A DNA stretch of 64,000 nt from Verrucomicrobiota bacterium (GTDB taxonomy: Bacteria; Verrucomicrobiota; Verrucomicrobiia; Limisphaerales; UBA9464): NCBI GenBank assembly GCA_017309115.1, contig JAFLEF010000005.1, positions 161,100 through 225,099 of the forward strand, given 5' to 3'. A program made the translations under genes and the position numbers. The notes beneath the pieces were generated by a model. That model was not told the DNA's origin and ran no database searches. It saw nothing but the letters and a program-made list of their open reading frames with translations. Every line of letters starts with the position of its first letter. Position 1 is the stretch's first letter. Shown here in pieces: positions 46,111 to 54,394 of the stretch.

Positions 46111-47649
46111 ATGTCACCCGTCTCGTTTCTCATTCTCCTGCCGTTCCTGGGCGCGCTGGCCATTCTCCTGACCCCGGCGAAGCATTCCTTCGCTTGGCGG
46201 GGTACAGCGTTGTTGTTCTCCGGTCTCGCGGCGCTGACCGGCCTTTCGATCTTCTTTGATTTCGTTCCGGGAAGTGCCGGATTCCAAATGGTGGGTCGAG
46301 TCGATTGGAATTCCGCTATCGGACTGACCTACCACGTGGGGGTGGACGGCCTGAACGTGGGACTTCTGCTGGTCACGGGTCTCGTCGGGTTTGCCGCGGT
46401 GGGCGTGTCCTCCGAAATCGAGAAGCAGCCGAAGATGTTCTACGTGCTGCTGCTGCTGATCATTGGCGGTGCGCTTGGTTCCTTCGCCTCGCTGGACCTC
46501 TTCTTCCTCTATTTCTTCAACGAAATCGCGTTGGTCCCGACGTTCCTGATGATTGGTATCTGGGGCCGGGGCGAGCAGAAGAATTACGCGGCGTTCCAGA
46601 TCACTCTGTATTTGTCGCTGGGAGCCTTGGTGGCTTTGGCTGGATTGATCTGTCTGTACGCGATGTCCGGAGCCAACACGCTGGATGTCGTCGTTTTGAG
46701 CGCCTGGCTGAAGGAGCATCCGCTTCCGGCCGCGTCGCAGACCCTGATCTTTGGCCTGCTGCTCTTCGGGTTCGGCACCATGGTGGGTCTCTTCCCCTTT
46801 CACAGCTGGGCGCCGCTGGGATACGGAGTCGCTCCGACGGCCACGGCGATGTTGCATGCCGGCATTCTCAAGAAGGTGGGTCTGTACGCTCTGTTGCGCG
46901 CGGCTTATCCGCTGCTCCCGGTGGGCGTCGCCCAATGGACGGGAGTGCTCGCCGTGCTCTGCCTCGGGAACCTGCTGTACTGCGGCTGGGTCGCCATGCG
47001 GCAGAAGGATCTCAATCTGTTGTTCGGAAACTCCAGCCTGGCCCACATGGGCTTCGTCTTCCTGGGCTTGGCGAGTGTCAGCGTCATCGGCATCACGGGT
47101 GCCGTAGTGATCATGGTGGCGCACGCGTTGCTCGCGGCGCTTGAGTTTGCCTTGAGCGGATATCTCTATCGGCAGGCGGGTACGCTTGAATTGAGCAAGC
47201 TCGGGGGCGCGATGCGCCAATTGCCCTTTGTGGGCGCGGCCTTGGTGGCGGCGCTGCTGGCGGGCTGCGGGGTTCCGGGATTCGCCAATTTCGCCGGTGA
47301 AGTGACCGTCCTGTTCGGCGCTTGGAAGGCCTTGCCCTGGCACGTGGTTGCCGCGGCCTGGGGCGGATTGATCATCGGCGGGGTGTACATGCTGCGGGCG
47401 ATCCGGCAGGTCGCTCACGGTGAAGTCAGCCCGGTTCTGGCCCAGTCGACCGACGCGGGCGGCGTCAATCGCGCCCCCTATTTGGTCCTGCTGGTTCCCT
47501 TAATTTACTTTGGCGTCGCACCGACGGGTTTGGTCGATCGCATCAAGCCCAGTGCCGAGCGAATCGTCGCCCGCGCCACCAGTGGCTTGCCTGCTACCCC
47601 GGCTCCGACCGCCGCTGAACCCGCCGTCGCCACCGCTTCCGCCCACTGA
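46111..47649 (+). CDS. nuoM: NADH-quinone oxidoreductase subunit M
   Basis: A 512-residue antiporter-like proton-pumping subunit. It has YFFNEIALVPTFLMIGIWG with the conserved glutamate, FPFHSWAPLGYGVAPTATAM, LHAGILKKVGLYALLRAAYP and NLLFGNSSLAHMGFVFLGLA. The C-terminal Ala/Pro-rich tail is not conserved. It lies 6 bp after nuoL and 5 bp before nuoN. Confidence 0.96.
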   Translation: MSPVSFLILLPFLGALAILLTPAKHSFAWRGTALLFSGLAALTGLSIFFDFVPGSAGFQMVGRVDWNSAIGLTYHVGVDGLNVGLLLVTGLVGFAAVGVSSEIEKQPKMFYVLLLLIIGGALGSFASLDLFFLYFFNEIALVPTFLMIGIWGRGEQKNYAAFQITLYLSLGALVALAGLICLYAMSGANTLDVVVLSAWLKEHPLPAASQTLIFGLLLFGFGTMVGLFPFHSWAPLGYGVAPTATAMLHAGILKKVGLYALLRAAYPLLPVGVAQWTGVLAVLCLGNLLYCGWVAMRQKDLNLLFGNSSLAHMGFVFLGLASVSVIGITGAVVIMVAHALLAALEFALSGYLYRQAGTLELSKLGGAMRQLPFVGAALVAALLAGCGVPGFANFAGEVTVLFGAWKALPWHVVAAAWGGLIIGGVYMLRAIRQVAHGEVSPVLAQSTDAGGVNRAPYLVLLVPLIYFGVAPTGLVDRIKPSAERIVARATSGLPATPAPTAAEPAVATASAH

Positions 47650-47654
47650 ACGCG

Positions 47655-49142
47655 ATGAACTCCTCGTTGCTCGTCATTGAATTTCTCGTCGCCCTTCTGG
47701 GCCTGGGTGTCCTGCTGGCCGATCTCTGGATCGCGCCCTCCGCCCGACGCACGCTGGCGTACGTCGCGACCACTGGACTTCTGCTCGTCTTCACCATCCA
47801 CGCCGGGGCGTTGGCGCCGGCCGATGGCACGGCCTTCGGGGGCATGTTCCTAGTCGATGGCCTCGCCAATTTCTTCAAGTCGATCTTTCTCGTGGCCGCG
47901 ATGGTGGTGCTGATGGTTTCCACCCGCTTTGCCGATCGCCTCAACGGTTACGGCGAGTTCGTGGCCCTGATTCTGTTTGCGACAGTGGGCATGTTACTCA
48001 CCGCCTCCGCCAACGACTTCATCCTGATGTTCGTCTCGCTGGAGCTGATTACGGTGACCTTCTACATCCTGGTCAGCTTTCAGCGGAATCGGCTGAGCTC
48101 CGTTGAAGCCGGCGTGAAGTACCTGATCTTCGGCGCGCTGGCGGCGGCGTTCATGGTGTTCGGCATCACGTTGATCTTCGGCTCCGCCAACTCGACCAAC
48201 TTCTTCGAGATCGCGGCGAAGCAGGGCGAGTTGGCAAAATCCCCCGTGTTCCTCATTGGATTGTTGCTCACCTTTGTGGGTCTGGGTTTCAAGATTTCGG
48301 CCTTCCCCTTCCAAATGTGGACGCCCGACGTCTATCAAGGCGCGCCGGCTCCGGTGACGGCGTTCCTCGCGACGGGTTCCAAAGCCGCCGGCTTTGTCCT
48401 GATCCTGCGTTTGGCCTATGGAGTGGTTCCGGAATTGTCGGCGAAATGGAGTCACCTGTTGCTCGGGTTTGCAGTGATCACGGCGCTCTACGGCAGCTTC
48501 TGCGGATTGGCGCAACGCAGCGTGAAGCGATTGATGGGTTACAGCTCCATTTCCAATGCCGGCTTCCTACTGCTCGGCATTGCGGCCGCGAACGACACTG
48601 GATCCTCCGCCGTGGCCTTCTTCCTGGCGGCCTATGTGTTCACCACCTTGTTGGTCTTCGCCGGCGTCACAGTGGTGACTGCCGATGGTGAAACGGATGA
48701 CTTCAGCGCGTTTGGCGGACTGGGTCAGCGGTCACCTTTCCTGGCGGCGGGATTGACGATCGGTCTGGTCAGTTTGGCTGGGGTGCCGCCGCTCGCGGGA
48801 TTCTTCGCCAAGTTCTGGTTGTTCAAAGCGGCAGCTCTGCGCGTGGCGGACGATCGCTGGTTCCTCGTCGCCATTCTCGCGGCGTGCGTCGCGGTGGTGA
48901 TCTCCTTCTACTACTACTTCGGAATCATCCGCGCGATGTACTGGCCGCGTCACACGGCCGAATCCACTCCGGTGGAGCCCAGCATTCCGGTGCGCTTGGC
49001 GATGGTCACCTGCATCGCTGCGGTCATCTTGATGGGTGTGTTTCCGGGTGGGTTGGTGTCGGTGGCACGTCAGGCGGTGGCTGGACTCGGACCGGCCACA
49101 GCGCCAGCGGCCCACGCGGCGCCACCCGTGGCGGCCCACTGA
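47655..49142 (+). CDS. nuoN: NADH-quinone oxidoreductase subunit N
   Basis: A 495-residue antiporter-like proton-pumping subunit, last of the nuo operon. Typical segments: MFVSLELITVTFYILVSFQR, SVEAGVKYLIFGALAAAFMV, FPFQMWTPDVYQGAPAPVTA and LMGYSSISNAGFLLLGIAAA. The tail is Ala/Pro-rich like that of NuoM. The next gene starts 54 bp downstream; only a weak TTCCCG/CGGGAA inverted repeat lies between, so read-through is possible. Confidence 0.96.
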   Translation: MNSSLLVIEFLVALLGLGVLLADLWIAPSARRTLAYVATTGLLLVFTIHAGALAPADGTAFGGMFLVDGLANFFKSIFLVAAMVVLMVSTRFADRLNGYGEFVALILFATVGMLLTASANDFILMFVSLELITVTFYILVSFQRNRLSSVEAGVKYLIFGALAAAFMVFGITLIFGSANSTNFFEIAAKQGELAKSPVFLIGLLLTFVGLGFKISAFPFQMWTPDVYQGAPAPVTAFLATGSKAAGFVLILRLAYGVVPELSAKWSHLLLGFAVITALYGSFCGLAQRSVKRLMGYSSISNAGFLLLGIAAANDTGSSAVAFFLAAYVFTTLLVFAGVTVVTADGETDDFSAFGGLGQRSPFLAAGLTIGLVSLAGVPPLAGFFAKFWLFKAAALRVADDRWFLVAILAACVAVVISFYYYFGIIRAMYWPRHTAESTPVEPSIPVRLAMVTCIAAVILMGVFPGGLVSVARQAVAGLGPATAPAAHAAPPVAAH

Positions 49143-49196
49143 TTGCCGCAATTTCCCGCGTGAGAAAATGACGGGAAGGGAATCCAATCCCCCGTC

Positions 49197-50597
49197 ATGT
49201 TCCCCTCGTCCTTGGCCCGGAAAGTTGGCTGGTTACTCCTGCCGCTTCTCGCCTTGGTCGGACTGGGAATCTTCCTGCGGACAGTGCCCAATCCTGGCGG
49301 CGTCCGGGAACGTTTGGAGCGACTGCGGGCAGCCGGACTTCCCACCACACCGGCGGAACTGGATGCCTGGTATGTCACCCCGCCCCCGGCTCAGAATCTG
49401 GCGCTCCCTGTTCTGGATGTTGCCGCCGCCTTGCGTGGGGCGGAGCGCCTGGACACCAATCTCCCCTGGTTGGGTCGTGGTCCGATCCCGCCGTCGGGAG
49501 TTCCTCTGGAGCTTGGTCTCCGCACCCGGCTTGAAGGATTCGTCCGAACCAATCGAGAGGCTTTGAAGGTGGCGCGAGCGGCGGCCGAACGTCCGTCGTC
49601 ACGCTATCCGGTGGTCTTGAGTGCGGGTGGATTGAACGCCCGCTTCCCGGACTTGAGTCCGGTTCGAACGGTGGCCGGTGCTTTGGTCCTGGAGGCGGTC
49701 GTCGCGGCGGAAGAGGGGGCAGCGGATCTGGCGGCAGCCGACTTGGTGGCCGGAGTTCGGGTGGCGGATTCTTTGGTCTTCCTGCCGGTTTCCCAATGGG
49801 TCAACGCCGGCCAGTCCTTGTATCGAATCGTGGCCCAGGGGTCCCAGCGAGTCCTCGGCCAACACCTGCTTTCAGACGCCCAGCTGCTGGGCCTCCAGCA
49901 AGCGTGGTCCAATTCGCTGACCATTCCCATCGCAGAGCGAGCTTTGGTGGGAAGTATTGCGCTCTATGAACCCATTCAATCGATGTCTGTTTCGGAGGCG
50001 CTGAATCACTTCGACCCGGGAACCGATGGCAGCACGGAGAGTTTCGTCGAGACGGTCCGCTTGGGCCTGTATGTGGCGGCGGGAGGGTTGCGAACCGACT
50101 ATGGGGTTTTGGTGGAGAACTGGGACGAACGCCGTTTGGCCGCACAGTTGGAGTATCCCCAACGGCTGGCTAAAGAGGCGAAGCTGAAAGCCGAACTGGA
50201 GGACCGCTTCCGTTCCTCCTACCTGCCAGCGGCCCGATATTTCACCTCGGCCGATCACGAGGGCAGGGCTCAATCCGTCGCCTTGCGGCGGGCGGCAGTC
50301 ACGGCTTGCGCGGTGGAACGTTATCGTCTCCAGCACGCTTCGAAATTGCCCACGCAACTCGAGCAGCTCGTGCCGGAGTTTCTCCCGACCGTCCCCTTGG
50401 ATCCCTTCGACGGTCGTCCCCTGCGGTACGTTCCCAGTCGCGAAGGCTATGTCCTTTACAGCGTCGGTCCGGACAAAGTGGACGACCGCGGCCGGCCGAA
50501 TCAGCGCTCACGAAAGCCGGGCGAACCTACTACCTGGGATGTCACCTTTGCGGTTGGACCCATACCCGGTCAGAAGCCGGATCGGATGGCTCCTTAA
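49197..50597 (+). CDS. Membrane-anchored protein of unknown function (tandem paralogue 1)
   Basis: A 466-residue protein with an N-terminal anchor or uncleaved signal (KVGWLLLPLLALVGLGIFLR) and a long, mostly helical extracytoplasmic region. It is homologous over its full length to the following gene. Shared blocks are ERLRAAGLPTTPAEL, LPWLGRG, RYPV.LSAG, DYGVLVE.WDERRLAAQ.EYP, and the C-terminus VPLDPFDGRPLRY ... YSVG.D.VDDRG. That ending resembles the C-terminal loop of GspG-type pseudopilins, found on other PVC proteins as well. No enzymatic motif is seen. Confidence 0.82.
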   Translation: MFPSSLARKVGWLLLPLLALVGLGIFLRTVPNPGGVRERLERLRAAGLPTTPAELDAWYVTPPPAQNLALPVLDVAAALRGAERLDTNLPWLGRGPIPPSGVPLELGLRTRLEGFVRTNREALKVARAAAERPSSRYPVVLSAGGLNARFPDLSPVRTVAGALVLEAVVAAEEGAADLAAADLVAGVRVADSLVFLPVSQWVNAGQSLYRIVAQGSQRVLGQHLLSDAQLLGLQQAWSNSLTIPIAERALVGSIALYEPIQSMSVSEALNHFDPGTDGSTESFVETVRLGLYVAAGGLRTDYGVLVENWDERRLAAQLEYPQRLAKEAKLKAELEDRFRSSYLPAARYFTSADHEGRAQSVALRRAAVTACAVERYRLQHASKLPTQLEQLVPEFLPTVPLDPFDGRPLRYVPSREGYVLYSVGPDKVDDRGRPNQRSRKPGEPTTWDVTFAVGPIPGQKPDRMAP

Positions 50598-50648
50598 CCA
50601 CCGATTGACGCGTGAGTGAAATGCAGGGGGAGCGTCCAATCCTTCGTC

Positions 50649-52046
50649 ATGCCCCGCGCTTCACTCACCCGGAAACTGGGTTGGATTCTCCTGCCAGTTC
50701 TGGCCTTGGGCGCCATCTGGATTTTGCTCCGTTCGGTCCCCGACCCCAGCAACGTTCGCTCTCGGATTGAACGTCTTCGTGCGGCGGGATTGCCCACGAC
50801 TCCAGCGGAACTGGAGGTTTGGTATGCCGCTCCTCCTCCAGCCGAAAACAGGGCGCTTCCCATTCTGGAGGCGGCGGCCGCCTTGCGAGGGGCCGATCAG
50901 AACGACACCAACCTCCCCTGGCTGGGACGTGCTACCATTCCGCCGACTGGAGTCTCGCTGGAACCACGTCTGCGAACCCGAATGGAAGGCTTTGTTCAGA
51001 CCAATCGTGAGGCCCTGAAAGCCGGCCGCAAGGCGACGGAGCGTCCGTTCTCTCGGTATCCAGTGCTCTTGAGTGCAGGAATGGCGATACGACTTCCGCA
51101 TCTGGGGCCGGTGCAAACCTTGACGAGCTCCTTAATCTTGGAGGCGGTCGAGGCGGCGGAAAAGGGGGATTCCGATCTGGCTTCAGCCGACCTCGTGGCG
51201 GGAATCCGGGTTGCGGATTCCCTCGCCCAAGAACCGGTCAACCTCTCGGTCGTGATTGCCAATTCCCTGTACCGGACGGTGGCCGACGGCGCCGAGCGGG
51301 TCTTCTGTCATCATCAGCTTTCCGAGTCCCAGTTGCAGACGTTGCAGCAGGTGTGGACCCAGGCGCTCTCCATTCCTTCCGCCAAGCGGGCGATGATCGG
51401 AAACATCGCGTTCAGTGAAACCCTTCGCACCTTGTCGGTCAGGAACGCACTCGTGGAGTTTGACCGGGCGAGTGATGGCAGCGCTATGAGCGCGTGGTCG
51501 ACCCTCCGGTTGGGAATGCATGTGGCCGCTGGCGGCCTGCGAAAGGACTATGGAGTCCTGGTGGAGCATTGGGACGAACGGCGACTGGCGGCCCAGATGG
51601 AGTATCCCGAGCGTCTCGCCCAGGAGAAGAAGCTCCAATCCGACCTCGAGACTCGGGTGGTCACGTCGTACCTGCCCGCAATCCGATATCACATTGGATC
51701 CGACGAAGACTTGGCGGCAACCTCGATGGCGGTGAAGAGGTCCGCTCTGACGGCCTGTGCGGTCGAACGGTATCGGCTCAAGAATTCCTCGAGATTGCCC
51801 GAGCGATTGGAGGAGCTGGTTCCCGAGTTTCTGCCGGCGGTACCCTTGGATCCCTTCGACGGTCGGCCGCTCCGGTATGAAGTCAGCGGCGAAGGATACG
51901 TTATCTACAGCGTCGGATCGGACCTGGTAGATGACCGGGGCCGATCGAATCAGCGCCCGCGAAAGCGGGGCGAACGCAAAACGAGGGATGTCCCCTTTAC
52001 CGTGGGACCGATGCCTGATCCAAAGCCGGCTGAGAGGGTTCCATAG
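50649..52046 (+). CDS. Membrane-anchored protein of unknown function (tandem paralogue 2)
   Basis: A 465-residue protein; I use the ATG at 50649 (MPRASLTRKLGWILLP) because it aligns with the start of paralogue 1, rather than the ATG at 50616. Anchor helix, domain order and the PLDPFDGRPLRYEVSGEGYV end are as in the upstream gene. The short leader is shared too: TCCAATCC and CGTCATG precede both starts, so the duplicated unit includes upstream sequence. Its last 50 bp overlap the 3' end of the convergent DUF455/ATP-grasp gene. Confidence 0.82.
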   Translation: MPRASLTRKLGWILLPVLALGAIWILLRSVPDPSNVRSRIERLRAAGLPTTPAELEVWYAAPPPAENRALPILEAAAALRGADQNDTNLPWLGRATIPPTGVSLEPRLRTRMEGFVQTNREALKAGRKATERPFSRYPVLLSAGMAIRLPHLGPVQTLTSSLILEAVEAAEKGDSDLASADLVAGIRVADSLAQEPVNLSVVIANSLYRTVADGAERVFCHHQLSESQLQTLQQVWTQALSIPSAKRAMIGNIAFSETLRTLSVRNALVEFDRASDGSAMSAWSTLRLGMHVAAGGLRKDYGVLVEHWDERRLAAQMEYPERLAQEKKLQSDLETRVVTSYLPAIRYHIGSDEDLAATSMAVKRSALTACAVERYRLKNSSRLPERLEELVPEFLPAVPLDPFDGRPLRYEVSGEGYVIYSVGSDLVDDRGRSNQRPRKRGERKTRDVPFTVGPMPDPKPAERVP

Positions 52047-54123
52047 GCTTCCGCTGGACTTCGAACACCGCGAGACACACTTGGGCCGTCTCTGGGTCGG
52101 ACAAACAGACGGCGCCTTCCTGCAGCCGGGCTCGAGGTTCACCGGCGAAGCGCGGCGGCGACTGCGTGGCTAGAGCGAGCGCGAACTCCGTAAAGGTGGT
52201 GTGACCGAGCGAGTCCAGATGCGACCGGTTCACCAAACGGAACCGCCCGTGACTGCCGGGCTGCACGTGTCGTAGAAGTTCCAACGTCACTCGACCCATG
52301 GTGTAGCGCGGATTGATCTCCACGACGGGCTTGAGTCGGACCTCGCCGTCGGAACTTCGATAAACAAACGCATCGAGGCCCACCGGTCCCTGGAAGGATT
52401 GAGCCCGGAACCAGTCGCCCAAGCGGATACCCAGGCGTTGAAAGAAGGCAGGGAACTCACTGGCGATCCGGGCTGGGAAGGCGCGGGTCACCGGCGTTGG
52501 AACCCGGCGGGGCTGGGGTTCGACCCAGTTCCCCTGATATTGCCCGCGATGATCGTTCAATAATCCGGTGAAGCCCAAACCTTCGAATCCAGAGGAGGAC
52601 ACTTCGCCCTGCCACGAGAAGTCCACCAAGCGCTCCAACCACGGCTCAATCACCACGGAGATCCCGCGCTCCAGGGTGGTTGCGAGCCAGCGTTCTTGGT
52701 TCGGCAGCAGCACCGGTTCCCACAAGCGCAACGCATTGCGTCCGGCGAGTCCCAGCGACTCCTTGGCGACCAGTCGGGCGAATCCGCGAGCCCGGAAGTC
52801 AGCAATGACGTCCTTCGCCTCGGCCAGGGATCCGACGGCGCGTCCCACGACTTCCGGTGGACACAGCCCGGGGGTGGCGCGTTCCGCTTCCAACAGCTCC
52901 CGCAGAAACGCCGCGCTGGCCGCCTTCGCGTACCACTCGCGACCCCCGGCCGGAAAACACTGTTCCGGCGGGCGCGATTCTCCCGTCACTGAAGCGAACA
53001 GCGGTTCCAGTAGCTCCCGGCTGTCCGGCGCCCAAGCCCAAGGACGCAGGCCGCCCAGTTTTCGCTGAGCCAGGGAACGCAGCGATGCGTGGGGATCCGG
53101 CTCCAACTCGACGAACTCCGGCAGCGGAAAACCGGCCTGTTTAAGGCGGCTCAGGAACCCCGCCGCCGGCCGTCGCGGCACCAGGACCACGTCATCCTGA
53201 CGCCCCAGGAATAGCGGCAAATGCGCGAGATCCTGCGCCAGCTGCACCTGGGCCTTCACGGGAGCAAAGGTGGAGCCCCGCGCCAGCCGACCTTCGGCAA
53301 AGGGATTGAAGACGAAAACCTGCGGCGTCCGACCTTTCGACTGCGAGAAGATGTCGAGTTCGGCGATGAACTGCGCGTCGAGTCCTGCCGCGCGCCGGCC
53401 CTCGACATTCAGAGAGGTTCCCTTCGCTCGCTGCGGGGACAGGGGAAACTTCAGATGACCACTGAACGCTTCCCAGTCACTCAGCCCGGGATCCTTCCAG
53501 CGACGAAACCATTTCAGTCCGTGGGCCACGTGCGCGATTTCATCCCGGTAGATGCCTTCCAGGAGTTCGGACGTCGTCGTGTCCCCCACTGCCGCAAACC
53601 CCCGCGCAAACTGCCGACAGAAATCCAGATTCGCCTGTTCGAAGGTCAGGCTCAGACCGGCCACGAAATCCATCGGATGCTGCATCGGCGAGACGGTTCG
53701 CCAGAAGTATCCGCTGACGGGCAATTCCCCGAACTGCAGTCCGCACTGATGCATTCGCCGAAGGTACAACCGGGTGTGGTCTTGCTCCTCCTGAAGCGTC
53801 TGGGCGACGCCCCGGCGAAAGGCGGCCGGCGCATCGGGAAAGCGCAGTAGCACGAGGGCCATAAGTTCGGTCGCCAGCAGCTCGTGATTGGCGAAGAAGT
53901 GGAGGAGCCGGCCGCGTTCGTGTTCCTGTTCGAGACGATGAAGGCCGGGGAAGTCCCGTTGAGCGCCGGTAGGCTTGAAGCGCAATTCCGCGGGCCGGCC
54001 TGGCTGATCTGGAGTCGGCAGAGCCGAGCCGGGCCGTTCGTCGGTGAGGACATCCGGCCGGCGCAGCTTATCCTCCAGCGTGGTGGCGAAGAGGACCTGT
54101 TCAGCAAACTCGCGCAGTTCCAT
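51997..54123 (-). CDS. DUF455 (ferritin-like) + ATP-grasp fusion protein
   Basis: A 708-residue cytoplasmic protein. Residues 1-250 match DUF455, a ferritin-like four-helix family: carboxylate/histidine ligands appear in FANHELLATELMALVLLRFP, LQEEQDHTRLYLRRM and IYRDEIAHVAHGLKWFRRW, which could hold a di-metal centre. Residues 265-430 form an alpha/beta linker domain. From about 440 the chain has ATP-grasp features: LVAKESLGLAGRNALRLWEP, VVIEPWLERLVDFSW, and VGLDAFVYRSSDG then LKPVVEINPRYTMGRVTLEL with the metal-binding E and N. This suggests an ATP-dependent carboxylate-amine (or thiol) ligase joined to a metal-dependent oxygenase/hydroxylase-like domain. It is divergent to the GHMP kinase-UDPGP fusion. 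Confidence 0.82.
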   Translation of the reverse strand: MELREFAEQVLFATTLEDKLRRPDVLTDERPGSALPTPDQPGRPAELRFKPTGAQRDFPGLHRLEQEHERGRLLHFFANHELLATELMALVLLRFPDAPAAFRRGVAQTLQEEQDHTRLYLRRMHQCGLQFGELPVSGYFWRTVSPMQHPMDFVAGLSLTFEQANLDFCRQFARGFAAVGDTTTSELLEGIYRDEIAHVAHGLKWFRRWKDPGLSDWEAFSGHLKFPLSPQRAKGTSLNVEGRRAAGLDAQFIAELDIFSQSKGRTPQVFVFNPFAEGRLARGSTFAPVKAQVQLAQDLAHLPLFLGRQDDVVLVPRRPAAGFLSRLKQAGFPLPEFVELEPDPHASLRSLAQRKLGGLRPWAWAPDSRELLEPLFASVTGESRPPEQCFPAGGREWYAKAASAAFLRELLEAERATPGLCPPEVVGRAVGSLAEAKDVIADFRARGFARLVAKESLGLAGRNALRLWEPVLLPNQERWLATTLERGISVVIEPWLERLVDFSWQGEVSSSGFEGLGFTGLLNDHRGQYQGNWVEPQPRRVPTPVTRAFPARIASEFPAFFQRLGIRLGDWFRAQSFQGPVGLDAFVYRSSDGEVRLKPVVEINPRYTMGRVTLELLRHVQPGSHGRFRLVNRSHLDSLGHTTFTEFALALATQSPPRFAGEPRARLQEGAVCLSDPETAQVCLAVFEVQRKPMEPSQPALDQASVPR

Positions 54124-54394
54124 GGATTCGGGCCAATCGGGCGGAATCGGAACGTCAGGCTACGGATTGCCTGGAAAGTTCCAAGTCGTACGCTGCCAGG
54201 AACGCCTGGAGCTGGGCCAGGCCCGGATTCGAGGTTCGGCTCCAAATCGGTGCCGGTTCAGCGCACGTTGACTCCTCCGCATCCCGGCGCTGCGGGCGAC
54301 GGCTCGGTGGGAACTTCGCCCTACCCGCGGATGGTTTGCGTGGGGCGGACGTTGACGGGTCCGGGGGGAATGCGGCCTGATTCGTCCGCTGCGT
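54124..54394. other. Divergent promoter region of the fusion-gene pair
   Basis: About 270 bp between two divergent start codons. Only shadow ORFs cross it. It should contain both promoters, but I could not identify clear boxes or operators. Confidence 0.4.
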
